Source: Methanocorpusculum sp. MCE (GTDB lineage Archaea; Halobacteriota; Methanomicrobia; Methanomicrobiales; Methanocorpusculaceae). Taken from it: 32,745 nucleotides of DNA. A model generated the notes under the pieces. The model made no database searches. It was given only the letters and a program-made list of their open reading frames with translations, and had not been told where the DNA came from. Shown piece by piece: positions 1-7,786 of this stretch. The translations under genes were made by a program, and so were the position numbers. Within the stretch, counting starts at the first letter, position 1. Each line of letters starts with the position of its first letter. The DNA is taken from positions 1-32,745 of the forward strand of contig NIZU01000015.1 in the NCBI GenBank assembly GCA_003315675.1. Direction: 5' to 3'.

Positions 1-99
1 GTGAAGGTAACAACGCTGCAAAGAGTACGAGTGAAAAATATGCTGGCTGCATTTTGTTATAATATCTATCAGGTGAAAACGATTCAAAACAGAGTGTAA
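1..99 (+). CDS. IS5-like transposase, C-terminal end only (runs off the left edge)
   Basis: This open frame enters from the left edge and ends at TAA 97-99, encoding the last 32 residues of a transposase. It matches codon for codon the end of the transposase at 31850-32566, with one clear amino-acid difference near the end (LAAFC here, LDAFC there). The shared tail reads TTLQRVRVKNML and then YQVKTIQNRV. The rest of the gene lies outside the window, so nothing can be said about whether this copy is active. Confidence 0.9.
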   Translation: MKVTTLQRVRVKNMLAAFCYNIYQVKTIQNRV

Positions 100-179
100 A
101 TTAAAAAAAAAACGTCAAGGAATAATGGGTATTCTTCTTTTTTGTGAGGGGGGTGAGGGGGTAGGGATGTAGCCAATCT
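1..179 (+). mobile_element. Right end of insertion sequence, copy 1
   Basis: Bases 1-179 are nearly identical to 32468-32646. The match covers the transposase 3' end, an A-tract after the stop, the CGTCAAGGAATAATGGGTAT segment, a T-run, G-rich runs and a shared ending GATGTAGCCAATCT. Beyond 179 and 32646 the two copies diverge at once, which sets the likely right boundary of the element. The differences between copies are small homopolymer and single-base changes. The left part of this copy is outside the window. Confidence 0.85.
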
Positions 180-227
180 TCCTTAAATCATGATTCGCGT
201 TAAAAAAATGGGTTGATAGATATTCTC

Positions 228-524
228 TTATTTTTTGAAATAGAGGTAACAGTGACAGTGACCGAACGCCTCAATATCTGCAGCAGCGTCCCTGCACGGA
301 CAGAGATATCTCTTATCAGCCTCGTCATCGCCGGTCGGGATACGGCAGGGACAGAATCGTTTTCCATACACAAGTTTGTTTCTGGCAATTCCTTCGATCG
401 TAGAATCGGTCACATCTTTGTTTTCATTCAGGACCCAGCCCTTATTTACTGCCACTTTCTCGATCGAGGGGCGGATTATCTCAGCAACTTCCTGTATTTC
501 CTCGCGTGTGGGAATGAGATTCAT
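228..524 (-). CDS. Ferredoxin:thioredoxin reductase catalytic-subunit-like protein
   Basis: The product is 98 residues and carries the ferredoxin:thioredoxin reductase (FTR) catalytic signature of three CxC pairs: CPC at 58-60, CPC at 75-77 and CHC at 90-92. In the family these hold a [4Fe-4S] cluster next to a redox-active disulfide, which passes electrons from ferredoxin to a thioredoxin-like partner. The N-terminal helix (REEIQEVAEIIRPSIEK) also fits the family. The frame stays open to a TTG at 593 that overlaps the deformylase gene, but the ATG at 524 is preferred because the family begins there and an AAAGGAA stretch precedes it. It is cytoplasmic and probably co-transcribed with the deformylase-like gene upstream. 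Methanogens often have the catalytic subunit without the plant-type variable subunit; none is visible here. Confidence 0.85.
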   Translation of the reverse strand: MNLIPTREEIQEVAEIIRPSIEKVAVNKGWVLNENKDVTDSTIEGIARNKLVYGKRFCPCRIPTGDDEADKRYLCPCRDAAADIEAFGHCHCYLYFKK

Positions 525-582
525 TATCAGATATTCCTTTTCAGAAGTTATCAGGGTTTGGTTTGTGGAAAAATATTTTTCG

Positions 583-1056
583 TTATTTTTCAAGCGATTT
601 GAGGATCATGCGTTTCTGCATCGGTTTTAGATGATCAAGAAACAGTATGCCTTCATGATGGTCTTTTTCATGAAGAAAAGCCCGGGCCGCTACTCCTTTG
701 AGTTCGGTCTCGACCGTCTCACCGGAAATATCGAGATATCTGCAGGTGATCTTTCCCGGCCTGCGGACCGGCCGCTGGACTCCCGGAATACATGGACTAC
801 CCTCCATTTCTTCAACGAGTGCCCCTTCTTTAAGTACTTCCGGGTTTGCCCCTTTGATGGTTACACCGCCGGCGTTTACAATGAAGAGTCGTTTCGATAC
901 CCCTATCTGAGGTGCTGATAGACCAATGCATTTGCTGTGGATCATGGTGTCCCACATATCCGTCAGGACCTCTAATCCCGGTGCGCCGATTTTTTCAACC
1001 GTTTCTGCGTGAAGATAGAGGACCGGGTCTCCGTATTTTCGTATCTCGCGAATCAT
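583..1056 (-). CDS. Peptide deformylase-like protein lacking the usual metal cysteine
   Basis: The 157-residue protein has the polypeptide deformylase fold signatures in order: GLSAPQ at 45-50 (motif 1), EGSPC at 85-89 where the family has EGCLS (motif 2), and HEKDH at 129-133 (motif 3, HExxH). Deformylases remove formyl from N-terminal formylmethionine using a metal held by the motif 2 cysteine and the two motif 3 histidines. Here the ligand position (87) is serine and a cysteine sits two residues later. Archaea generally start proteins with unformylated methionine, so the substrate is unclear; removal of another acyl group or a non-hydrolytic role is possible. The gene precedes the FTR-like gene and may share its transcript. 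The fold assignment is firm, the activity is not. Confidence 0.8.
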   Translation of the reverse strand: MIREIRKYGDPVLYLHAETVEKIGAPGLEVLTDMWDTMIHSKCIGLSAPQIGVSKRLFIVNAGGVTIKGANPEVLKEGALVEEMEGSPCIPGVQRPVRRPGKITCRYLDISGETVETELKGVAARAFLHEKDHHEGILFLDHLKPMQKRMILKSLEK

Positions 1057-1110
1057 ATGATTCTCTTATCGCTGAAATTGTTTTAGTGTTGTGATTACAC
1101 ATACATATGC

Positions 1111-1437
1111 ATGGACCTACAGTATGATCGTCCGGGACATGCATTTGGAACCGTAAACGGGGTTACAATCGAAGGATTCTGTCTGCCGATGCCTCCGTCG
1201 AATCTGATATTCATTACGGATCCGGGTGTTTTTCTCGGATGCGGATTTTTCGATATGCGGACCTTTAACAAACTTAGGATAGCTGCTGTCAGGATCACGG
1301 GTGTGTCCACGCTCGAAGAGCTTCTTGCAGGCAAGATCACGGAGCTGACCGAATCTGCTGAAACATCGGGGGTTTGTATCGGAATGACCGGGTATGATGC
1401 ACTTCTGCGTATTTGTTCCCCAAATACACACCTCTAA
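1111..1437 (+). CDS. DUF1805 family protein
   Basis: The 108-residue protein matches the DUF1805 (YunC-like) family. The central segment FLGCGFFDMRTFNKL corresponds to the family core with a conserved cysteine-glycine pair and a following helix. It is followed by GVSTLEELLAGKI and the terminal GMTGYDALLRI typical of the family. The function is not established. The gene is divergent from the deformylase-like gene with 54 bases between them. The ATG at 1111 is the first good start; no clear Shine-Dalgarno sequence precedes it, so a leaderless or short-leader transcript is possible. No membrane segment or signal peptide is visible. Confidence 0.75.
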   Translation: MDLQYDRPGHAFGTVNGVTIEGFCLPMPPSNLIFITDPGVFLGCGFFDMRTFNKLRIAAVRITGVSTLEELLAGKITELTESAETSGVCIGMTGYDALLRICSPNTHL

Positions 1438-1474
1438 CCAAAGATTTTTTAGTAATCACTCCGTTGTATTATCT

Positions 1475-2784
1475 ATGAACCAGTCTATTCTTACTGTATT
1501 AGTATTATTGGCTGCCATTTACTTACTTTGTCTTCCTGCTTTGGCAATAGAAGTGGGTTCGGATACGGCCGCAATTTATGTAACGTCTTCTCCATCTGGA
1601 GCAACAGCAACCGATTCCGGCACCGGAAAATCCATTACTATGCCAGGCACTTTTATTGTCTACACGACCGGTACCCCGGTAGATCACTACATTACCGTGT
1701 CGAAACCCGGGTATTATGATTATCATTATGATGCAGGCACTGTCTTTACGGTAGGCGATTATGTCACGGTCAATGCCGTATTGGTTCCGATCCCGACCAA
1801 CGGTTATCTTTCCGTCTCTTCAAGTCCTTCGGGTGCAATTGTCTACATCGATGGAGTATACAAAGGAGTCAGTCCGCTCACGGTTACTCTTGCAGCCGGT
1901 CAACACAGTATTAAAATATGGTGATGTCAGGATATAACTCATGGTCCGGTTCGACAACGGTAAACGCGGGTCAAACCACGTCGGTCTCCGCAACCCAGGA
2001 TCCGTCCGTGACATACGGTTATCTTTCCGTCTCCTCCAGCCCGTCAAATGCGGATGTTTACATCAATGGTGTTTACAAAGGTGATACCCCATTCACGATC
2101 GGTCTGAACCCGGGAACCTATCAGGTCACGGTAAAGAAATCTGGGTACACCTCTTATTCGACCACAGCGACCGTCAACACCGGTATGACAACATCGGTTT
2201 CGGCAAATCTCCAGCCGAGTGCGAATGCCTATGTCCAGATCGCTTCCTATCCGTCCGGTGCTGCCATATATATTGACGGAAGTTATGTTGGAAACACCCA
2301 GTACTCCACGGCATCCAACCCGAACTATCTGAATCCCGGTCCGTTTACGCCAGGAACGTCCCACACGCTCCTCTTCACTCTTGATAACTACAACCCCTAC
2401 TCAACGTCATTCATATTGAGTTCAGGCGAGACCAGACCGATTTCTGCGACACTCGTCCCGGTTACTCCGGTAATTACGACTGCAACTCTTCAGATTTCAT
2501 CAGATCCGTCAGGTGCTGATGTGTATGTGGACAATGTGTTCAGAGGAGTTACCCCGGTGAATTTAAACGACATTTCAGCCGGCACTCACACCATACTTCT
2601 CCAGAACACAGGATATGATGACTGGTCCCAGTCCATTTCCTTCTCGGCCGGTCAGACCGTCGAGAGAACCGTTATGATGTCTCAGAAGGTTGTTCCAACA
2701 CCGACCTCCACTCCCGCCCCGTTCCTCTGCATACTTGCCGGATTTGGCGTTTGCGGAATTGTGATGGCTTTAAGACGCCGGTAA
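1475..2784 (+). pseudogene. PEGA-domain cell-surface protein, frameshifted
   Basis: Two frames together make one protein. The first (ATG 1475) starts with a signal peptide (hydrophobic ILTVLVLLAAIYLLCLPALA) and two PEGA-type repeats, and stops at TGA 1922-1924. The second opens one base back at 1918 and completes the second repeat (GYNSWSGSTTV), then holds three more repeats and a C-terminal anchor made of a Pro/Thr stretch, a hydrophobic helix and RRR. PEGA repeats (SSPSGA..YIDG.YKG.TP) are common in S-layer-associated proteins of methanogens. Because repeat two spans the break, this is one gene with a one-base shift near an AAAA run (about 1913-1916), by mutation, slippage or sequencing error. 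Neither half has both secretion signal and anchor. The ATG at 1475 is chosen over 1394 because it directly precedes the signal peptide. Confidence 0.85.
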
Positions 2785-2803
2785 ACATTCCGGTTTCAAG
2801 ACC

Positions 2804-2832
2804 CCTCAATTTTTGAGGCTCTTCCTTTTTTG
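2804..2832 (+). terminator. Hairpin terminator after the PEGA gene
   Basis: CCTCAA at 2804-2809 pairs with TTGAGG at 2813-2818 around a three-base loop, followed by a pyrimidine-rich, T-rich tract to about 2832. It lies 20 bases past the PEGA stop and in the gap before the convergent ftr gene, so it could end transcription of the plus-strand gene. Confidence 0.55.
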
Positions 2833-2930
2833 CAAATCAATTAAAAGACGATTCTTCAGTGTTCTTTGGAGAATACTGCGGGTTCTGAAGAAGTTGCGTC
2901 AGTTGAAAAAGAAAATACGTAAAAAAAAAG

Positions 2931-3833
2931 TTAGATGCAGTCCTTTAAGTGGAACTTGAAGGGACCGAGGTTTCCGCCGTAGTTTCCTGCGGTGATCTTG
3001 ACGACACCCGGAACTCTGCATGCTGCCTGAACTCCGGCTTTCATTGCTTCGTTGACTGCTGCTTCGGAGACACCGTCGATGACGATCTCGTAGACTGCCT
3101 TGACGCCTTCGGGGATCTCGGTTTCCGGGACCTTCTCGCGGATCGTGGGGCAGAACTTTTCGTTGGTGGATGCGCCCATGAACTTGTATTTCAGGGAACC
3201 TACTTTGGATCCTGAGGATACAACTCCGCCGGGGAACGGGGTGATTGTTCCGGGAACACAGCTGATTGCATCGACTGCTGCTTCTGCTGCGATGAGTGCT
3301 GACATCTGGGAGTCTCCCATGATCAGGAAGTTACCGCCGGCAACGCCTTTGACTGCGCCGACTTCTTCTTCAACAATAAAGTTGCCGCCCATGATTGGGA
3401 TAGACCAGCAGTTGATTCCGCCGACGACGACCTTGGATTCGTATCCGTCACCGAAGAAGTGGAGTTTGACCGGGATGATCTCTTCCGAACCTGCTTTTCC
3501 ATTGAAAACTGCGGTTGTGGGTGCAGTTAAAACACACTCGGGAATGCGCTCGAGAACCTGCTCTTTGAGTGCTTTCTTACCGCAGCAGAGCATGATTGCG
3601 TATCCCGGGCGGTTGTCTGGGGGCTCTGATGCTGGAACGAACCGTTCGATTCCTGCTTCGCAGGGACATCCGATGGTGGAGGTTGCAAAACCGGTTGCTT
3701 CGGTTGCTGCTTTGTATGCCCACTCTTTCGTTACTGCAGTAATGATTACACGGGCAGCCCACACCGGGAAGCCTTCTGCATATGTGTCTTCAAGAATTAC
3801 ACCGTTGAATTCCATATTATATGAATTGGGCAT
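2931..3833 (-). CDS. ftr: Formylmethanofuran:tetrahydromethanopterin formyltransferase
   Basis: Ftr transfers the formyl group from formylmethanofuran to tetrahydromethanopterin, the second step of CO2 reduction to methane, in the cytoplasm. The protein is 300 residues from ATG 3833, or 294 from ATG 3815; the family usually begins at MEFNGV (3815), so the shorter start is likely. Family landmarks are EDTYAEGFPVWAARVIITA near the N-terminus, TSTIGCPCEAGIE, the glycine-rich INCWSIPIMGGNFIVEEEVG, GDSQMSALIAAEAAVDAI and the C-terminal TAGNYGGNLGPFKFHL. It is acidic, as expected for Ftr. It appears to be transcribed alone, is convergent with the PEGA gene and follows the MFS gene on the same strand after about 105 bases. 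Its substrate is supplied by the Fwd complex encoded at 20885-30704. Confidence 0.96.
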   Translation of the reverse strand: MPNSYNMEFNGVILEDTYAEGFPVWAARVIITAVTKEWAYKAATEATGFATSTIGCPCEAGIERFVPASEPPDNRPGYAIMLCCGKKALKEQVLERIPECVLTAPTTAVFNGKAGSEEIIPVKLHFFGDGYESKVVVGGINCWSIPIMGGNFIVEEEVGAVKGVAGGNFLIMGDSQMSALIAAEAAVDAISCVPGTITPFPGGVVSSGSKVGSLKYKFMGASTNEKFCPTIREKVPETEIPEGVKAVYEIVIDGVSEAAVNEAMKAGVQAACRVPGVVKITAGNYGGNLGPFKFHLKDCI

Positions 3834-3938
3834 GGTGGTAAATAGCGTTTGCGGGTTGACACATACGGCAGCAGGGATAATGGAGCAAGATATGCCGTTG
3901 TTCTGTAATAATTAGGGTGTGTGATTTTCTCAGCAGGA

Positions 3939-5120
3939 TTATTCGGCAGTTTTCCGGGTGTGTTTAAGCAGTTTCAGCGGATAGGGAAAAGCAATGCAGA
4001 GAACGATCGCGGCAACCATCAGCCATACCTGGGAAAAAAGTGCTGTCGGCATACCGATTGCGTCCGCCATAATCCCGATCACCATTATTGCCACGGCAGC
4101 CAGCCCCTGAGGAATGCCGATCATGATTCCGGATGCAAGACCGACACTTCCCGGCATAAGTTCCTGAACCGTCGCGATCTCTACAGAGGCAGTTGCCATC
4201 ATGAAAAATCCGGCTATTCCTAGAGAGATAACCGATCCAACACCTGAAAGGAGAAATATTCCGAAATAGGCAGTCGTCGCCCCTATGTAGGCGGTGAACA
4301 TGACCTCCTTTCTTCCGATCTTGTCGGAGAGAGGTCCGGCAATGAGTGTGCCGAACATACCTGCAAAGATCATGCAGCTGACAACACCGGTTGCCAGAAG
4401 GTAATCGACGCCTGCATACTTCGTCAGATATACGGCGGCAAAGGCAAGGAATCCGTAATAAACCCAGGTTCGAAGCGAACTTATTCCAAGAACCACAGCT
4501 GCATTTCTCCATTTGGGTTTTACCGTCTCCGTCTCAACGGTTTTCGGCGGAAGGAACGTCGGTTTCTGCTGGTGTTTTCTCAGCAAAACAGCAACTACGA
4601 CTGCAGGAATCACCAGCCAGATGAGTGCCGGAAATCCTCCCCACGCAAATAATGCTCCGGTAACGAGAGGTGCTGCTCCGTAGCCAAACGATCCACCGAC
4701 CGAGAATAGGGAAAGGAACGTTCCGCGGTTTGTCGGGGTGGTAAACTGATGGATCTGCTGATAGGCATTCGGGTGGAACATGGAGTTTCCGGCTCCCGCA
4801 AAAACTGCCATGACCAAAAGCACCCAGTAATTCTGGGTAAATCCGAATACAGCGACGGCCAGGCCGGTTACAAGAATACACCAGGATATGCCCGGGACCC
4901 AGCGTCCCTTATCGATCATCCAGCCGGTCAGCGGCTGGAATAGTACCATGGTCAGCGTGACGAGAGTAAACAGACATCCCGCCATTGCATAGGAGGTGAT
5001 TCCCTGCTCGGTAAATAGTGGAATCAGTGCCGGCAGGATCGCCGGAACCACGGGGATGTAAAAGTCTGCTGCCCCGTGACCTGCGGCAAGACCGGCAATG
5101 CGTTTTGTAAGGTCGTTCAT
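3939..5120 (-). CDS. Major facilitator superfamily transporter, fosmidomycin-resistance-like
   Basis: The 393-residue, very hydrophobic protein has about twelve membrane segments and MFS landmarks: GHGAADFYIPVVPAILPALI at the N-terminus, the segment 1-2 region TGWMIDKGRWVPG near 65, and a second-half signature GPLSDKIGRKEV near 255. The GHG..DFY start and the FHPNAYQ motif resemble fosmidomycin-resistance-type (Fsr) carriers; the natural substrate is unknown. The start overlaps the methyltransferase stop in an ATGA arrangement (5117-5120), so it is the last gene of the hpt-dph2-methyltransferase operon. The link to translation-related neighbours is not obvious and may only be shared transcription. 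Confidence 0.85.
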   Translation of the reverse strand: MNDLTKRIAGLAAGHGAADFYIPVVPAILPALIPLFTEQGITSYAMAGCLFTLVTLTMVLFQPLTGWMIDKGRWVPGISWCILVTGLAVAVFGFTQNYWVLLVMAVFAGAGNSMFHPNAYQQIHQFTTPTNRGTFLSLFSVGGSFGYGAAPLVTGALFAWGGFPALIWLVIPAVVVAVLLRKHQQKPTFLPPKTVETETVKPKWRNAAVVLGISSLRTWVYYGFLAFAAVYLTKYAGVDYLLATGVVSCMIFAGMFGTLIAGPLSDKIGRKEVMFTAYIGATTAYFGIFLLSGVGSVISLGIAGFFMMATASVEIATVQELMPGSVGLASGIMIGIPQGLAAVAIMVIGIMADAIGMPTALFSQVWLMVAAIVLCIAFPYPLKLLKHTRKTAE

Positions 5121-5719
5121 GATATTCTCTCCAGCCGGATGATCTCAACCGGGATCTCCAGATGTTCTTTTGTGTGGAATGCGAATTGTTTTGGAATATT
5201 CAGCAGAGCTGCCGTTTTTGAGGTGATGACGGCTGTATTTTTTGTATATGCTTCGAGAAACGGTATGCTTCCTTTGTTGAAGATCCCGTAGCAGACAGGC
5301 GCCGTCAGGAGAGCGAAGTCGATAAACGGCCGGTCAGCATGCTCTTTCTGCGCCCCGAACGGGGGATTCATCAGGACCGTGTCTGCGGAAAGCGGTTCGG
5401 CATTTTCATCGATACGCATCCGCAGCCATTCGATATCGACGCCGAACGCTTCGGCATTCTTTCGGGCAATTTTCAGGGCAGCTTCATCTATATCGACACC
5501 AATGACCGTTGCTCCAAGGGGTGCTGCCCCTATCGAAAGCATTCCTGTTCCGCAGCCAAGGTCAGCGACCGTCATCCCTTCGATATCTCCTGCAAGGGCT
5601 GCTTCGTGCAGAAGCCTCGCAGCGACCGTGGCCGGTGTCATGTATTGTTCAAGATCGGCAACCGGTGAGTGAAATCCCTGTACCTTCTGCAGGCACATCT
5701 CAAGTTGTCTGAGTTTCAT
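5117..5719 (-). CDS. METTL5-like N6-adenine RNA methyltransferase
   Basis: The protein is a 200-residue class I SAM-dependent methyltransferase. DLGCGTG at 53-59 is the SAM-binding motif I, GVDIDEAAL follows as motif II, and NPPF at 118-121 is the catalytic motif of amino-group methyltransferases acting on adenine. The N-terminal KLRQLEMCLQKV and EQYMTPATVAARLL match the family of eukaryotic METTL5, which makes m6A in 18S rRNA; the archaeal homologue probably modifies 16S rRNA. It overlaps dph2 upstream and the MFS gene downstream by four bases each, so translation is coupled. With dph2 this is a small translation-modification cluster. Confidence 0.85.
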   Translation of the reverse strand: MKLRQLEMCLQKVQGFHSPVADLEQYMTPATVAARLLHEAALAGDIEGMTVADLGCGTGMLSIGAAPLGATVIGVDIDEAALKIARKNAEAFGVDIEWLRMRIDENAEPLSADTVLMNPPFGAQKEHADRPFIDFALLTAPVCYGIFNKGSIPFLEAYTKNTAVITSKTAALLNIPKQFAFHTKEHLEIPVEIIRLERIS

Positions 5720-6666
5720 GGTAATATTTCATCGATGACGTAATCGTCCCAGCTGCGTTTTCCAAGAACGATCTCAAATTCGCAAGGCGAGAGAACCGGC
5801 ATCGGAAACCGGCTCTGGTCGTCCAGTGCAAGTCTCGGGCATGCCGTATTCACATAGGCATCAAATCCGAGATTTCTCAGCTGCATCTCGGAAATTTCAC
5901 GAATCTGAATAACCGTGGCATTTTCGTTCAAGGCGGCAAGCTGTTCGGCCAGTTCACGGCGTGCCTGACCCGACTTGGAAGAGAGCAGGATCCCGAATGT
6001 TTTTGCCTGCTTTGCCTTTTCGATCTGGGCAAACCGTTTTCGCAAGAGACGGTCGGCAGAAACCTCCTGCAGGATTCCGTCGGCGAACGGGTCGAGCGCA
6101 AAGGTCGGTTTTTTCGTGGCGAGCGATACGCCGATTGCATGGAAAAACCCGGTCCCGATGAACAGATATGCTTCGGCGTTTGCATTCTTTGCCGAAGCAT
6201 AGGTACATCCAAGAACCTGCCCCTCGAGAGGGGTTCGCGAGGATCCAGCCCCGATTACGCCGTTCACTCCGCGTTCATTCAGCCACGTGCAGATTTCCTT
6301 TGTCTGATGAGCGTGCTGGATCGTCGTGGTGATCCCGACTGACTCATATTTTTTGAGTTGAGGCACGGCTGACTCCAGAATTTCCAGATAAATGTCCTGC
6401 TGGAACGGGAGATAGATAACGTTTTTCTCCGGGGTCACCGGCGTGTGCCCGACATGAACGAGAACATCCGCCCACTCTAAAGCGTCCAGACTCAGATCGC
6501 AGGCTCCCCAGCAGGCATCTCCGCTGACGAGGACCTCAAATCCCTCGTTTTTCAGCGTTGCCGAGATTTCCGCTGCGTTTCGTTTCAGCCCTTCGGGAAG
6601 CTGGACGGCGACCCGTTTTGCATTTCGGCTTTTCAGCTGGGTAATAACTTCAGAAAGCTGAATCAA
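5716..6666 (-). CDS. dph2: Diphthamide biosynthesis radical enzyme Dph2
   Basis: Archaeal Dph2 uses a [4Fe-4S] cluster to cleave SAM into a 3-amino-3-carboxypropyl radical, which it adds to a histidine of elongation factor 2, the first step of diphthamide synthesis. The 316-residue protein has the three cluster cysteines, one per domain, at about 56 (CWGACD), 154 (VLGCTYA) and 276 (NTACPRLA). The N-terminal VAVQLPEGL and internal FIGTGFFHAIG are family hallmarks. Length is normal and nothing is missing. It overlaps hpt by 17 bases upstream and the METTL5-like gene by four bases downstream. Confidence 0.94.
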   Translation of the reverse strand: MIQLSEVITQLKSRNAKRVAVQLPEGLKRNAAEISATLKNEGFEVLVSGDACWGACDLSLDALEWADVLVHVGHTPVTPEKNVIYLPFQQDIYLEILESAVPQLKKYESVGITTTIQHAHQTKEICTWLNERGVNGVIGAGSSRTPLEGQVLGCTYASAKNANAEAYLFIGTGFFHAIGVSLATKKPTFALDPFADGILQEVSADRLLRKRFAQIEKAKQAKTFGILLSSKSGQARRELAEQLAALNENATVIQIREISEMQLRNLGFDAYVNTACPRLALDDQSRFPMPVLSPCEFEIVLGKRSWDDYVIDEILP

Positions 6667-7213
6667 TGATCTTCACACCGTTTTCGTCAACATCGATCTT
6701 GACAAGCGTTTTGTAGGGAATGCCGATGTCGGGGGATCCTCTGTTTACAACAAACAGAATATCCACAAGTTCCGCACCGGCAATTTTCAGAGCAGGAAGG
6801 ATCCCTTTGATCGTTCCGCCGGTGCTGATGACATCGTCAATGATCACGACTCTGTCGCCTTTATGTACACAGTTCATATAGAGGGTTCCTTTGGAGTATC
6901 CGGTCTCCTGACCGATGACGACTTCACCCGGCAGACGGTATTCCCGTTTTCTGATAACAACAAAGGGAATGCCTGTCGCAAGAGTTAGCGCAGTCCCTAT
7001 ATGGATCCCCATTGCCTCGGACACCACGATCTTATCGACATTTTTCAGATTGAGGGATGCCATCATCGCCGCCGTCACATCACGCAGAAGTTCCGCCGTG
7101 ACTTCCGGAATGCCGTCTGTAAGCGGATTGATGAAGTAATTATAGACCACCCCGTCTTTTTCCCGTTTGACCATGGGACATGTCAGAAGGGATTCTTTGA
7201 GGATTTCAAGCAT
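6650..7213 (-). CDS. hpt: Hypoxanthine/guanine phosphoribosyltransferase, archaeal type
   Basis: This is a purine-salvage enzyme that joins a purine base to PRPP. The 187-residue protein has the PRPP-binding loop VVIIDDVISTGGT at 122-134 and the archaeal Hpt N-terminus (LLTCPMVKREKDG..YNYFINPLTDGIPEV). Archaeal Hpt acts on hypoxanthine and guanine, but this subfamily resembles adenine phosphoribosyltransferases, so base preference cannot be read from sequence alone. It is the first gene of the four-gene minus-strand operon ending at 3939 and is divergent from the lipoprotein gene. No strong Shine-Dalgarno sequence precedes the ATG at 7213. Confidence 0.9.
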   Translation of the reverse strand: MLEILKESLLTCPMVKREKDGVVYNYFINPLTDGIPEVTAELLRDVTAAMMASLNLKNVDKIVVSEAMGIHIGTALTLATGIPFVVIRKREYRLPGEVVIGQETGYSKGTLYMNCVHKGDRVVIIDDVISTGGTIKGILPALKIAGAELVDILFVVNRGSPDIGIPYKTLVKIDVDENGVKIIDSAF

Positions 7214-7296
7214 GTCTCATATGTTGACGTTTATTACAAATACGTCTAACGCCGGCGAGACAAGGTTTTTCTGTTCGTGCCGCTAATGCTCTTCCA

Positions 7297-7785
7297 ATGA
7301 AATACATTCCGGCTGTTCTTCTGCTGACAGTTTTGCTCGTTCTTAGTGCCGGCTGTATCAGTCTCGGGACACAGACGACCGACATCGTCATGGGAAATGA
7401 AACGGTCGGTCATATTTACGTTACGCCGGTCACCGACAATCTCCTTTCAAATGGATCGGTGACGGAGAAGTTCGATATGAAGGTGGAGCTCTTTGGTTTT
7501 ACCTTCACTAAAGAGGGAGTTACGCAAAGCGAGGCTGAGGATATCATGGACACGCTTTCGTCCGTCAATACGACAGACACCTCTTCCCTGCTCGATCTTG
7601 GTTTTCTTCCATCACTTGACGAACTGTCTCCGGACGATCCGGATGATTTTCTGAACCAGCTTCTCACAATGCCGGTGACCAATCAGGAAACAGAGGCGGC
7701 ACTCGACTCGATCGATTTTGACGGTGCCTGCGAACGGATTCAGGCATCAGCCGAACGGATCGCCGAACTTTTAGGGCTCGTCTGA
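7297..7785 (+). CDS. Small predicted lipoprotein
   Basis: The 162-residue protein has a short hydrophobic signal peptide (PAVLLLTVLLVL) followed by a lipobox ending LSAGC, so it is probably exported and attached to the membrane by a lipid at cysteine 20. The mature part is acidic and carries no domain I recognise; residues 30-75 look beta-rich and the C-terminal part (DFDGACERIQASAERIAELL) looks helical. It stands alone between the divergent hpt gene and the convergent mntP gene, whose ends are one base apart. The function is unknown. Confidence 0.7.
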   Translation: MKYIPAVLLLTVLLVLSAGCISLGTQTTDIVMGNETVGHIYVTPVTDNLLSNGSVTEKFDMKVELFGFTFTKEGVTQSEAEDIMDTLSSVNTTDTSSLLDLGFLPSLDELSPDDPDDFLNQLLTMPVTNQETEAALDSIDFDGACERIQASAERIAELLGLV

Positions 7786-7786
7786 T

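Noticed and set aside
3100..3915. 271-residue open frame on the plus strand opposite ftr
   Set aside because: Mirrors ftr codons (Ser/Thr/Pro-rich low-complexity product) with no recognisable motif.
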